A stretch of DNA of 64,000 nucleotides from positions 62,001 to 126,000 of the forward strand of contig JAEPRB010000013.1 in the NCBI GenBank assembly GCA_016758965.1. The letters are read 5' to 3'. The translations under genes and the position numbers were made by a program. Below are positions 38,257-50,546 of this stretch, one piece after another; the stretch's first letter is position 1, and each line of letters opens with the position of its first letter. The notes under the pieces were generated by a model. The model saw nothing but the letters and a program-made list of their open reading frames with translations. It made no database searches and had not been told where the DNA came from. This DNA comes from Circinella minor. Its lineage: Eukaryota; Mucoromycota; Mucoromycetes; Mucorales; Lichtheimiaceae.

Positions 38257-39323
38257 CTAATCCTTGCGCTTCTTCTTTTCTGCAACCAAATATGTACCCT
38301 TAAGATACTTCTTACGTTGAGCAAGCATATGGGAAAATAAAACAGGGAAACCTATTATAAAATTTATATCAATTATTTATCTTTTCTGTCTCTTAAACCA
38401 TCCACAATCCAGAATATAATTAATTACCTGGAATATAAATAAGAGCAACAACGATCATGAAATAATAATATAAAGGATTCCATTCCTTGGCATAAGACAA
38501 TGCTTGATAAACCATAGTTAATTCAGATCCAACACCCAATGGATATAATACCAAGAAAAAGTTATAACGAGCCCAAGTCAATGCTTTAGGTACTTGACCA
38601 ATAAGATTTAAAGCATAGTATGAATAACGAATACATTCAGTTACTGACCACGCGATCATCATTGTACTGAAAGCCCAATGGGTTCGAACTTCTGGAAAAA
38701 GATAATTTACGCCCCAGACCAAGAATAATCGGGATGCTACTTGCATAGCTGTTGTCATGACAGGGGCACGTACAAATCCTTAAAAAAAATAATAATAATA
38801 TATATATATATATATAATTAATTAATTTTTTTTTTTTTTTTACTCCTTGATATTATTATGATATTTGTTTGTTATACACTTTATAGAAAATGAAACCAGG
38901 AGAAAGTGATAATAATAATAAAGAGATGAAATAATATATTTTACCAAAAGCAGAATTAAGAATTTCAATAAATGCACTTGATTGAACAAGAATCAAAGCG
39001 GGCCAAACAACTTCATGAACATCATGAAATTGAAATTTAGTTACTGCAAGTCGGAAAAAGGTAGCATACATTACCCAAAACCAACCAATGAAACTAACAT
39101 TATTGTAACCAAGCAAATAAAAGAAAAGAAAGAGTTGATTGCCTGAACTGAATTCACGTGGTTTACCACTACTACTAGAACCCGATTTTGAGGCTGCTGT
39201 AAGTTCTTCAGGTGTTTTCGTATAGGCAACTACCACAAAAATAAAAAATAAAAAAGGTTACTATGGTTATTTATTTATTTTTATAAAAGAAAAACTGCTT
39301 TGTTTGCCATTACCTTGAGGCAT
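38257..39323 (-). CDS. PHS1: Very-long-chain (3R)-3-hydroxyacyl-CoA dehydratase (PHS1/HACD), 246 aa
   Basis: Minus-strand exons 39323-39314, 39229-38945, 38778-38428 and 38351-38257 give 246 residues. The enzyme removes water from 3-hydroxyacyl-CoA in the third step of very-long-chain fatty acid elongation in the ER. Family landmarks are clear: LFFYLLGYNNVSFIGW in the first membrane segment, EILNSAFGFVRAP, WSVTECIRYSYYAL and the catalytic YPLGVGSELTM block with Tyr about 177 and Glu about 184. About six membrane segments are visible, and the lysine-rich tail EKKKRKD ends in a KKxx-like ER-retrieval pattern. The first coding exon is only 10 nt (Met-Pro-Gln plus one base). The N-terminal 30 residues are Ser/Gly-rich. 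Length is close to the yeast and human proteins without long extensions. Confidence 0.93.
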
Positions 39324-40690
39324 TATAGAAAAAAAAAAAACAAAAAGCTTGGGTTTTTTTTTTTCTTATATCTCAAATTCCTGTTAATTCATATTGTTTT
39401 TTTTTTTTTTTACAAACTTTGGGGTTCCGACCAAGAGGAATGAAAAACCTTGTGAAAATTATTATTATGCACTCGAGTAGTTTTGATTACTAGGTAAAAC
39501 GTTCTTATAACCATTTAAAAAAAAAATCGATTGAAAAGAGTCGGGGAGATGAAGACCGAATGATTCAATAGTTAATAATGATATTACATATATTAGTTAT
39601 AAAAGAACTTATCATATACCCACATGACAACATTGGGCTGTGTGCCATATGGCACCATCTTGTTGCTTTTTATATACATTTTTACATGGTGCGCACTATG
39701 CTAAATGATGATGATGATCGGAATGATTATATTTCAAATCGGCTGATGAATGCATTCACAAGATCATATATAACTTTTACTTTTCTTATATAAATCGTAA
39801 TCAAACTGATTGAAAAAAGGGGGGGGGAAGAAAAGCTGCATAAAAATAAATGAAATAACCAGGGTTTTCAGATCAATGTGTTACAATCCCCACTGATAAT
39901 TAGTTTCTAACTGTACAAATAAAAAATAATAATTGGTTAAAAAGAATAAATCAACAAACAATTGCAGCTTAATTTGTTGTTGTTATTAGTGACAAGTCAT
40001 TATTTATATAAACATGTTAAGTAGATTATCTTTGAAGCATCTGACAAAAAGGAAATCATGTGTACTCAATTATCCTTTCAAAAAAGAAAAATTCCGTTTT
40101 TTTTTTTTTATTTTTTTTTCATAATTACTTGCACACTTTGGTTATTTTATTCAGGGGAATAATAAAGAAGGTGTGTGTGTGTGTTAATTGTTTATCTGAT
40201 TACGAAAATTTTTAGTAAGTTTATCAGATCTCAGTTCAGATTTTTTTTTTTGAAATATATATCATTCTACCTACAACCAAATTATATATGTACCAACGAA
40301 ATTACAATAACTGACTCTTATTAATAAAATAAGAAATAATAATTATGTCCCATCATCGAGCGCGTGATGGAAGGTAACGGGTTAAAATAATCAATAATTT
40401 TTTTTTTATTTATTTATTTTCTGCATACTATTTATTTATACTTGTGTAAAATAACCAAGAGTATTTTGATTTATCAATGTATTATAATAATAATAATAAT
40501 AAAAAAAACAACGATTTTAAGTATAGATAATATAAAATAACCCCGTTCTTTCTTTTCGCTTCTCTTGCTTCTCTTCTTAAATTATATAACTATTTGATTT
40601 CTTCTTTTATTTTATTTTTTATAACTACTACTACTACTACTACTACTACTACAAGAACAACAAGTTATTATTAAATGTATTATCAGCAAA
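39324..40690. other. Intergenic region between divergent genes
   Basis: This is the shared upstream region of the minus-strand PHS1 gene and the plus-strand MFS gene. It is AT-rich with several T-runs. A (CTA)n microsatellite at 40624-40652 lies some 40 bp before the MFS start codon. No further gene was seen. Confidence 0.5.
40624..40652 (+). repeat. (ACT)n trinucleotide microsatellite in the MFS 5' leader
   Basis: About nine to ten ACT/CTA units lie immediately upstream of the MFS gene start and probably in its 5' UTR. Confidence 0.85.
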
Positions 40691-43013
40691 ATGTCTATTT
40701 ACAGCGATAATAAAACTATTATTAATGAACAACAAGACGAACGGTCACCTTTACTTCCAACAAAAACATGTTGTTCTTCTTCAAACAACAGTTATTGTTG
40801 TTCATCAGGAACTGGATCTAACGATCGTAAAGGAAAACAATGTGCATCGAATGGCAACGATGATTATTGTCATTTAGCAAATCAACCTTGGAAATATAAA
40901 GCTGTTGCTCTCACGTGTGCTATTTTTTTAGCTGGTAATATAAAAAAAAAATTATCTATCACAAAAAAATAATAATAATCATTTATTCTAATCATTGTAT
41001 ATTATTATTATTATTATTATTATACAGTGGGTAGTCATTTTGCTGCACATACTCTTGGTGCAATGAAAAATACAGTTAAACAAGTACGATATAAATATAT
41101 ATTCATTCTATCTATGTTAATGATATAAAAATTGATACATTATATAAATTATGATTTAAATAGGAATTTGGTATCAGCAACGCACAATATGGCGTGCTTC
41201 AATCAAGTGTATCTATTGTAAATACAATCTTACCTGTCTTGGGTGGTATTTTTCTTGACGCGTTTGGAACTGTTTCAGGTTCAATCGTAACCACGCTTCT
41301 TATTACTTTTGGTAACATTTTGGTAGCCGCATCCACTTCCAATGCAAGTTTAAGTACCATGATTGTAGGTCGTATTCTTTATGGTATTGGAAGTGGTACA
41401 GTTGTCATTGTACAAGAAACTATCTTGAGTCAATGGTTTAAAGGACGTAGTCTTGCTGGTGTAGTAGCATTAATGATGACCGTTAGCCGTTTGGTAATAT
41501 TTTTTTTTTTTTTTTTTTTTTACATGATGAGTGCTGCATCATCTATATCTTTTATTTATTTAACCAAAGAATTACACTACGAACGACATTTAACATTTAT
41601 TATTATACAACTTATTATGTATAGTCTTCTTTTCTTGCTCAAGCAACCGTAGTTCCAATTGCTAACTTCACTGGTTGGTATGGTTATGGCTTTTGGGTAA
41701 GCAAACTTTTGATTTTTTTTTTTCTTACTAGGGAACTTGTCACCCATACATTTTTATATGAAAATTTTATTTATTTGTTTACCTTTTTATGTTTTTGTTT
41801 TGTTTTTGTTTTCGCTGGGAATCATCACCTCCTTCTACATACATTAACATCCATCAATGGCTCTATAATTTATGGTTTTTTTTTTTTTTATCATTATATG
41901 TATTTAATAGTTTTCTGCATTTTTATGTGTATTTTCACTCGTGATCAACTTGATTTATATTATGCTCATGAGGACAATCATTTCAGGCACATGTCAACAA
42001 GGTGCTCAAGTTGTTCGCAGAAAGAAATCTTTTAGTTGGAACAAACTTTTGTATTTGCCTCATTCCTTTTGGCTTATTGCTGCCATGGAGTTCTTGCTAG
42101 GTGGTGCCTGGGGTTGTTTCTTACATATTAATAGGTAACAAAACTTTCTCCCTTTCTCTCTCTCTCTATGCTTTATTACAAAAGGTTATATAAGAAACTA
42201 ATTCATCATCATTATTATTATTATATCAGTGAATTTGTCAAATTTAGATTTGGTTATGATAATACACATGCTGCTGCTACAGCTTCTGTTGCACAAGTTG
42301 CACCTATCTTTTTAATGCCTATATTGGGTGTATGTGTCGACAGATTTGGCAGACGTACTTGGATGAGTAAGTATATCCTATTTATTTATCTTTTTTTTTT
42401 CTGATAAAATGTGGGATCACGCATGTTTTTTTTTTCTTTCATTTATATCTATACATCATCCAACTGACTTTTTTTTTTTTTATTATTAGCGCTTGCAAGT
42501 GGACTCACTTTTGTTGCATCCCTTTTATTACTGGGTTTCACCTATGCAAATCCTCTGATTGGTATGTTCTTATTTAGCGTTAGTTTGGCCCTGGGTCCTG
42601 TTGGTCTGGTGTCTTCAGTTCCCGTCATTTTGCCTCTATCATTAGTAGGTACTGGCATGGGATTAATCAAAAGTGGTACCAATATCGGTGCCAGTTTGTT
42701 TGATATTGCCACTGGCTTTTTACAAGATGCAGCAGAAAATCAAGGTTACGGTCATGTGATTGATTTCTTCATTGGTATTGGTGTTCTCGCTGTTATTGCT
42801 GGTTTGACTTTATGCATTTTGGATTATACAATGTATGGTTCTATATTGGATCGTAGTGCACAAGAAGCAAAACGTTTAGAATTACTTGAAAACAAAATAG
42901 AAACATCTTCTGTTCAAGAAAAATTATGGGCTAATTGGATTTATGGTGGTCTTTATATTTTCCTTGCAGCTTTAAGTTGGATTATGTTCTTCAAATTTGT
43001 ATTAGTATACTAA
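40691..43013 (+). CDS. MFSD1-like major facilitator transporter, 528 aa, seven exons
   Basis: Exons 40691-40934, 41028-41083, 41164-41493, 41625-41696, 41911-42134, 42230-42366 and 42490-43013 join in frame. The exon 4-5 join (TGYGFW-FSAFLCVFS type boundary) was chosen because it keeps a membrane helix. About twelve membrane segments are present. The first is KAVALTCAIFLA, followed by GSHFAAHTLGAMKN. Other landmarks are GRILYGIGSGTVVIVQETIL, WYGYGFW, LPHSFWLIAAMEFLLGG, the DRFGRR loop motif and GTGMGLIKSGTNIGASLFD. This pattern matches the MFSD1 group, whose animal member exports dipeptides from lysosomes. An N-terminal cytosolic ERSPLL dileucine-type signal (about residues 18-23) suggests vacuolar sorting; this and the substrate are inference. 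The N-terminal tail is unusually Cys/Ser-rich. It is tail to tail with the cytochrome b5 reductase gene, 388 bp away. Confidence 0.88.
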
Positions 43014-43401
43014 AGTAAAAAAAAAAACTGTGTAAAAAAAATTCATTTCGTTTTTTTTTTTTTTTTTTTATAATAATTATTCATACCCTCAGATTTACTT
43101 CCCCTCCCCCTTCCCCAATCACTTACATAAACCCATCCAATTTTTTTCCCTTTTACATATATACTTTCTATATTCCCTCGTCCATCCCCCCCCCTCCAAA
43201 GGGCCCTCTTGACAATCAAATAATTACTTTCAACCTTTTGTACACCTCTCTATTGTATTTAACCATTTTCATATCCTTTATAGTATATTCAATGGAAAAA
43301 TAATAATAATAATACAATATATATATATTTTTTTTTATAAATATAATTTAATTTATATTTTATTTTTGTATACATATTTTTATTTTCAATACGTATTCTA
43401 T
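43014..43401. terminator. Shared 3' region of convergent MFS and cytochrome b5 reductase genes
   Basis: The 388 bases between the two stop codons are T-rich, then C-rich (TCCCC runs, C8 at 43188), then A/T-rich with TAATAATAATA. They contain no coding signal and probably hold both polyadenylation sites. Confidence 0.4.
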
Positions 43402-45001
43402 TTAGAACTTGTAAACAGTGTCTTGAGAATAACCAAGCCTATTGTAAATTGAGAGTTATATAAATTAATAATAGAATATATAATGATTTTAATTAAATTG
43501 AAAATATATATATATATATATAACTTACTCCTTCAAAATACCACCGACTTCACCTTGACTCTTATCAGGGTTCTTTGGACCAGCAAGAGAGGCCAACATA
43601 GGGTCAGGACCACAAACAAAGACCTTTAAACTTTCAGTTTCAGGAGTAGGTAAATATTTCTTAATGGCTTCAGCAGTAACGAAACCTTGCAAACCACTCC
43701 ATTCCTTGGGTGGACGATCCAAAGCATAAATAACTTGGAAACGTTCAGGATATTCCTTTGCATATCCATCTAATTCTTCCTTGAGTAAAATATCTTCTTC
43801 CGTTTGATTAGCAAAGATCAAAGTAACCTTTGTCTTATCATCATTGGATTTCTTGTCAAAGACCTTACGAATGACTTGAAGCTATATAAAAATAAAAAAT
43901 ATTTTATTATTTATTACGGGGAAAATACTTTCTTTTTTTTTTTTTTTTTTTTTTTTTCCTTATCAGATCCTTCTTTTTTCTTTTTTTGAAAAAAAAAAGT
44001 AAAAATATTTACCATGGGAGTAATACCAGTACCTCCACAAACCATACCGACGTTATCAACCTTGCCTTGATCCCAGTTATATTTGGGAATAGGACCCTTC
44101 ATTTCCAAAGTATCACCGACCTTAAGGTTAGCAATATGTTTGCTCATCTTACCGTCAGGATATTCCTTTACAATTAAATCAACATAGCCCTTTGCCTTTA
44201 AAAAAATATATATATATTTAAAGTTAGTCGCAGCGTAAACGGAGTCATGTGCGTAAAAAAAAAAAAAAGCGCTTAAATTTCACAATAAAGAAATTAAATT
44301 ACATCATCGGTAGAAGTAGGTGTATAAGGACGAATGATAAAACCGGGAGTACCATCCTTCTTGGTAATTGGCTTACGTGTAATGATACATGAAGCAACAG
44401 GTAAGTCGGCAACATGATCAGCAGAGTCAAGGTCGAAACGATACACACTAGTGTTATGGTTAATCTTTTCAATTTTTTGCAACTATAATCGGATTTTTTT
44501 TTTGTTTGTTCGTTAGTATTTATAGGGTTGCTATATGTTGTATATTTATATATATATATACCTTGAAACCCTTGAATTGACTGGGATCGAAAGCAGATGG
44601 GCTAGGGGCAGTTGCAACAGCAACAGGAGCTACAGTAGCTTGGTTTTGGTTATAATAAATTCCACCAGCAGCACCGAGACCAGCTAAAGCAGCTAATACA
44701 AGACCATTACCACCCTTCTTACCACTAGTTTGTGTGGCATATCCACGAGCCTATTTTTTTTTTTTAAAAAAAAAAAAAGACGACAAATGAAAAATGAATA
44801 AATGAAGAATCGATCAAAAATTAGGTACAAAATGTCAAAATGGACGCGTTTTTTTTTTTTTTTTGGACGATCAATAATCTCGAAACAAGTAACTCTCTTT
44901 TTTATATTTGTTTATTTATGTATGTATATATGTACCTGAAAGTGAGTCGAAGTCTTAACAGCTGAACGAGCAGAACCTAACAAAGTTGTAGCGAAACGCA
45001 T
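43402..45001 (-). CDS. MCR1: NADH-cytochrome b5 reductase, mitochondrial MCR1 type, 335 aa, six exons
   Basis: Minus-strand exons are 45001-44936, 44750-44562, 44482-44303, 44195-44013, 43881-43529 and 43438-43402. The last intron uses a GTAAGT overlapping an in-frame TAA; without splicing, the protein would stop at ILKE and lose the conserved GYSQDTVYKF end. The enzyme passes electrons from NADH via FAD to cytochrome b5 (ergosterol synthesis, antioxidant recycling). The FAD motif RPYTPTS is at 136-142, GGTGITPM at 199-206 and CGPDPM at 296-301. The N-terminus has an Arg/Ser/Thr-rich presequence (RFATTLLGSARSAVKT), then ARGYATQ, a possible processing site. A glycine/alanine-rich membrane segment (GLVLAALAGLGAAGGIYY) follows, as in yeast Mcr1 of the outer membrane and intermembrane space. 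Confidence 0.93.
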
Positions 45002-45499
45002 ATTTTATTTATTTTTATTATAAAAGTATTAAAAGAGAAAAAAAAAAGATGAAATATTATTCGTGAGTAATTATTGTTTATAAAAGTTGTAGACTCGGTT
45101 GAATTCATCCGATATTCCGCAATTCATCAGCAAGCGTCATCATCTGGTTCTATAACGCGTCTCTTTTCTTCTATGTAATTCTAAGTTTAGCCGATTATTG
45201 TACTGAATTTGAAAAAAAAAAAAAATTAGGCAGTATTTGGATCATAAACAGAAGATCCATATCTAATTTGTCATCCATCACTAATAATTCTTCTATAAGT
45301 GCACTACTTAAAAATAACATTCATTACTTTTTTTTTAAAAAAAAAAAAAAAGAAAAAAAAAAAGGTGACACTATTTATTGATACACTAAATTCAATAACG
45401 TTTTTCATATATCTATTTTTTTTTCAAAGTTGTCAATTGAAGTGATTTCTTTATAAATCAGATGGATCAACATTGTATCCTAGCAGTCTGAAAAAAAAA
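45002..45499. other. Intergenic, upstream of the cytochrome b5 reductase gene
   Basis: AT-rich promoter-side sequence with long A-runs near 45210 and 45340-45365. No gene was seen before the MITE begins at 45500. Confidence 0.45.
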
Positions 45500-45916
45500 G
45501 GGAATTTGCTACGGACACCCCAAAAACATACTATATTAGGTAATTTTAACTCTTACGGACACTCCACTTTTATATATTTTTTCCAAGGCACACAACAATC
45601 TGACATAATTACGTCGCAGCCATTAGTACACTATCTCTATACACTTATTATCGTTATATAACTTAAAAATGTTTATGAAACTTATAGTAGCAGTTCAACT
45701 TTTTATGGAATAACAATCAATATTTCTTATCTTTTTTCACTATATCATCATGTACACAAGTGGATGCTGTGATTCATATGAAGACGAATAATGTATACTT
45801 TCTTGAATGTTACATATGAACAGTCAAATAAGTGTTATTTGTGTTGATAACGCTGTTACTATAGTTTATAAGTATGGCCTGAGAGCTTGTTTGATAACTT
45901 TCTATTTGTGGGGTGT
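45500..45916 (+). mobile_element. MITE family A, right-truncated copy
   Basis: This stretch starts GGGAATTTGCTACGGACACC and aligns along its whole length with the intact copy at 60233-60693. It includes the subterminal TTACGGACACTCCA at 45553, CACACAACAA, ATGTTTATGAAACTTATA, ATGTACACAAGTG and GATAACGCTGTTACTATAGT blocks. Homology stops at GTGGGGTGT near 45916, so the right terminal inverted repeat is missing. The two copies differ by many substitutions and small indels, so the insertion is old. The element is non-coding. Confidence 0.8.
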
Positions 45917-46042
45917 TGCAACAAATCATTAGGCTAAAAAGCATTATTAGTGACCAATAAAAGAAAATAGATACAGCATAAATGAATTGTCCTCTGGTTT
46001 TAATTTTTACCAACTTTCCATTTTGAATATGGTTGTCATTCT

Positions 46043-46474
46043 TTATGTACAAGATTTTGCATTCATTTCCGGACACAACCCTCAATTGTTTCGCTTATGA
46101 TAGGTGATTTTGTTCGCTTATAATGTCAGCTTTGTTCGCTTATGATAGCATTCATTTTCGCTTATGATAGGTGATACTTGGTTAATCCCATAAAAACAGG
46201 TGTAGCAAATATATAAAAAAAAAATTGGATATTAATCGCGAAAAACGTCCCCTGTCATTTGTGTAAATTTTTAATCTTTACAAGTAAATCTCTTAGACCT
46301 CATAAGTAAGACAATTATATACGTACGTATTATAAGCGAAAAATATTGCATATCATAAGCGAAAATTAATGCTATCATAAGCAAAGAAAACTGACATTAT
46401 AAGCGAACAAAATCACATATCATAAGCGAAAAAGTTGAGAGTTGTGTCAGGAAATGAGCGTAAAATCCTGTATA
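46043..46474. mobile_element. Foldback/MITE-like element B with 22-bp periodic motif
   Basis: Two arms of about 135 bases (46043-46180 and 46341-46474) are inverted copies. From the outside in, each arm reads roughly TACA-GATTTT-CRYTCATTTCC, then GACACAACYCTCAA, then tandem copies of TTCGCTTATRATA separated by 8-10 variable bases. Motif starts are 46090, 46113, 46135 and 46157 in the left arm; reverse-oriented copies start at 46331, 46353, 46375, 46397 and 46420. The spacing is 22-23 bases throughout. The outer ends abut TA on both sides, compatible with a TA target duplication. No protein is encoded. It lies about 130 bases beyond the truncated family A copy. Confidence 0.75.
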
Positions 46475-48551
46475 ACTTTAGTTTAATACATTTTAATCAT
46501 CAATACCATTTGTTTCTATCTTGAAAAATTTATAGTGCATACAACTACTTTTTTTTTCACAGATGTGTCGATAGAGTTCATCCCAAAAAAATTGTATATA
46601 AAAAAGTTGAATGTTGAGGAGGAAGCAAACCTTTATTAGCGCTTTGCTTTCTATCACCGTTTTAAAAAATACATCATTCACGCTATGGAGTTAACTTGAC
46701 TAGTTTACCAATTTATTCGTTATTAATTTTTACTGTTATATGGATGTTGTAATAATAAAACGGTTCATATAAACTCTCGTTGATAATACATATCCATTCA
46801 ATTTTATTGGTAATGTCTCTTAAAAGCCAAATTTGATATCTTATGAAGTGTTTCGAATCTAATTAGCATGAAGGAAAAGATGGTTCAAACCGGTCCATCA
46901 AGAATATTACTTATACCTGCTCTGAACTCTTCTCATATTTATCTTAAAGACAATAAGGTTTGTGTTCTAAAGTTCCTAATCACAGAAATTCACAAATAGT
47001 ATTTATTCTATTTATGGATGATCATCTTGATTCCAGATTTATCTCTTTCATAATATATTTGAATTAAGCTATGTTACGCTTCGAATAAATTGTTTGTGTG
47101 TGGTAAAATTCACATTCAGTGATGTTAATAATTGGATATTATTCTTCGAGCAGGAGCCATAGTTAGATAATTACTTTATATGGTTTCATTCCGAGGGTAA
47201 GTAGAGATTGAGAATGAGTATTACGTATTGTTTTTTTTGTTTCTCATCAACATATTATAGGTATCTTGATGTTCCAAATACACGTTTATTTGATAATAAT
47301 GATAAAGAAAACCATTTTTCTTTTTCCACTTATCATGATATGACGGCAGTGATAATCGGGTTGAATAGATATAGGGAAAAAAAAAGATAATATTCACAAG
47401 CAAACATATATAGTAATAAAGATAATTTTAGTTCACACACAGAGAGTCTGACAGAGAGGTTAAAGAAGATAAAAGCTGATAATACAGTTATCAAAAATCC
47501 ATTTCGAGAAAAAGAGAAGATAAACATGGGGCCCAATCACTTCCCAAATTAATTTAAGCAGCTTAGAGCCAGGAAATATTATATAGAGAGCATTATAATT
47601 CTAGTCCGATTTGCTCCCCCCCTCTTGTGATCACTACTTCACATCGGCGAAGACCGAGACGATTTTCAGGGAGATGAATTGTACTGACCGAGAAATGAGA
47701 ATGGAGCAAATTAGCACATAATTATTCTAGTATATTAAGAGTTTTATAATGTCAAAAAACCAAAGTGAGAATAAATTGGAAAATAGCCTATTACTATATT
47801 TTTCCTACGTTACTAAGATAAATGCTTCTACAAAAATTCACATTTAGATACATCTCTTTTGAAAGTTTAATTGTTATACTTTTCATGATTACCATTCATC
47901 CTTTTTATTTCTACAAGAATATTTGGTAAACATGAAAAAATAAGTTTTTTTTTTTTTTGTATTGTTTTACCTACACGTTGTAGATCATCATATATATGAT
48001 GTTTGTGCAAGCGAAACTTTAATTCATATTCGCACAAAAGAAAAAAAAATGATAAACAAAAAACGTGGTATCACATAATAAAAGAACTTAAGGAGATTGA
48101 ACCTTAGCCAAATAGAATAATAAATTAGAGCAAAACTATTTCCCTGTTTTGGGAAGAAAGAAAAGCAAAGGAAGCATTTAGAGTTCGTTTCTTAATTGAA
48201 CAAAAACAAGATAAACTCTTAATTTATGTATCGTCCTTATATGTCCAAAAATGTTTTATTATTCATATTTTGAGTTTTAGCTTTACTATATTTGATAAGT
48301 TGTTGTGAATGGCACAAATCACGCATTTATTTTACTTTTATAATCAAGTTATCCTTTCTCCCAAAATTCAAAAGAGGGAACGAGGGTGGTTAAAAAAAAA
48401 AAATAAAGTAAAAAGCTCTAAAATGGGATTTATCCAATCATTTTAATTAACAGCAATTGAATTACATATGACGCCAGTTTTTCCATTTAAGAGCTGCGTA
48501 AAAAAAACCCGACAATTCGGAATTAACTTTTCTTTCAAATCATGTCTATGC

Positions 48552-48583
<32 letters not shown>

Positions 48584-48960
48584 AAGGGAGATAAATTTTG
48601 ATAAGCAGAAGAGTGGCTGAGAAAGCAGTAATTGATTACCATCAAAGAAGAAAAACCTAGAACAAGTTAAAATAATATAGAGGGAGAGTGAATATGACAA
48701 CCGTAGTCTTGGATTTCGTTGTTATGAGTGTTGTCTTGGTAAGAAAAAAAAAACCAAAAATTGGTTACCATGGACGCACAGACATTTTTAAAAAGCGCGG
48801 GGTGTTGTGTGAGAATAAAAATGAAAAAAAAAAAGACAGAAATACATCGCGAGAAAAAAAAAAGAGAGACCCAAGTCAAAAAAAAAAAAAATAAAAAAAA
48901 AATCAGGAAGACTGCCAAAATAAATAAAATAAAAACGATATTGTCAATTTTTAGGAGGAC

Positions 48961-49002
48961 AAAGATGAGGTTTGCCAAAGATGAGGTTTGCCAAAGATGA
49001 GG
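48961..49002 (+). repeat. 16-bp tandem repeat, 2.6 units
   Basis: The unit AAAGATGAGGTTTGCC occurs twice exactly, followed by a partial third copy AAAGATGAGG. Confidence 0.9.
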
Positions 49003-50251
49003 CTGACTCCATAAGCTTTTTTTAACACAAAAGTTTTCTTTCTGAATGTGTTACACTCCGCAAAATAAAATGTTGTTTCAGGATTTATTTGCCAGAGGTA
49101 ACAAGAGAATCATCCGTAGTTTTGGATCATCCCGAGTTCCCATCCCAAACGAGAATACTGAAAACTCATGGCTTCTTACTCAATATATCTTAAACATTTT
49201 TATACAATCGGTATAATAAGGGCCATAACAAGAAGAGAGAGAGAGAATGTGTGTGTGTGGAAAAAAAAGGGGTTTTAATGGGGGGGGAGAAGAACCAAAG
49301 TAAAAAGCATTAAAGCCCAAAAAAAGAAGCTGAGCGATAAATCTATGCATAAGCGCTATCCAATTGAAGTCAATTGACAAGTGTCTTGGTCCCACCATTA
49401 CTTTACTATATAAGTATATAAACTATTACAAAAGAAAGTTGAAAAATTTTCGGGGGTGTTATGAAGAAGAAAAACGATGGAATCCACTTCGCAGGGTTGA
49501 TTTGGGAGTCGGAATCCGAATGAATGGATCGCATTCCTGAATATGGTTCTTTCATGCCTCAACACCATTCAATCGGATGTGTCTATGTTTTGGGGGGTGC
49601 TTAAGAAAAAAGAAAAGAGGGGAAAAATATTTAAAGAAATAGAGAAAGCGGTAAAAGAATTGACCAAGAAGCTCATATTATAGGCACGTTAGAACTTAGC
49701 TTTTTTCTTACTCTTCTGGAACAAAGCGTATCTGAAACAAGAGTTATCTCATAGCAATACATCCCCCTTTTATGTATATATATATATTACTATAAGTGCC
49801 GGTTGCTGGATTTTTATACCCTCAGGGCAAATATATCGGCACAACCCGTGACACTGTAAAAAAAAAACACTGCCTAAAAAATTTTCATAATAAGTAAAAC
49901 TACTGCGCAAAATTAATATAATGAAGTATAAAAGAAAGGGGGAAGAAAAGCAATGGTGGAATGGCTAAAGAAAAGGAGAAAGAGACCAAAAAAGAAACAT
50001 TAGATAGCTTAACCCAAGAATTCGGAGCATTAACAACAGCATATAGAATAATAATAACATTAGGATTATGTGGAGACTCGTTTTGCTATATGGGAAAAGA
50101 ATTGTTCTGGCATGGTGAAAAGAAAAACGGAACAATGTATTCTTAATTGGGTGGTGGAAATGTGCTGGGTATGGGCCGTTTAAAAAAGAAAAAAAAAAAC
50201 AGTTGCATGTGCTCATAAGTTAAGTAGCTGGTCAGTCAGTCAGATTCTGTG

Positions 50252-50280
50252 GTGTGTGTGTGTGTGTGTGTGTGTGTGTG
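50252..50280 (+). repeat. (GT)n microsatellite upstream of the velvet gene
   Basis: About fourteen uninterrupted GT units roughly 300 bp before the velvet start codon. Confidence 0.95.
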
Positions 50281-50350
50281 ATATTACGCATGGTTGAACT
50301 CAAATAGGTATATATAGAACGCACAGGTACTCTCTCCTTCCTTTCTTCTT

Positions 50351-50368
50351 CTCTCTCTCTCTCTCTCT
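50351..50368 (+). repeat. (CT)n microsatellite / polypyrimidine tract
   Basis: Nine CT units followed by a T-rich tract that continues to about 50470. Pyrimidine tracts are common in fungal promoters near transcription starts. Confidence 0.9.
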
Positions 50369-50508
50369 TTTTTTTTTCTTTTCTTTAATTTTTTTCTTTA
50401 ATTTTTTTCTTTTTGATTTTTTCTTTTTTACATGGCATAAACCTTTTTTTTAGCTTCTTTTTTTTTTTATCTATTTTCTGGAACATACAACAATAACAAT
50501 AACAACAA

Positions 50509-50515
<7 letters not shown>

Positions 50516-50543
<28 letters not shown>
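50516..50543 (+). repeat. (TA)n microsatellite close to the velvet start codon
   Basis: About fourteen TA units end some 40 bp before the velvet ATG. The tract may lie in the 5' UTR or act as the TATA region. Confidence 0.9.

Positions 50544-50546
<3 letters not shown>

Noticed and set aside
46868..46999. Short plus-strand frame beginning MKEKMVQTGPSRILL
   Set aside because: Only 43 codons, with no partner exon or motif; likely chance.
48667..48978. 103-codon minus-strand hydrophobic frame
   Set aside because: Phe/Leu runs come from A-rich tracts on the other strand; no real membrane protein pattern.
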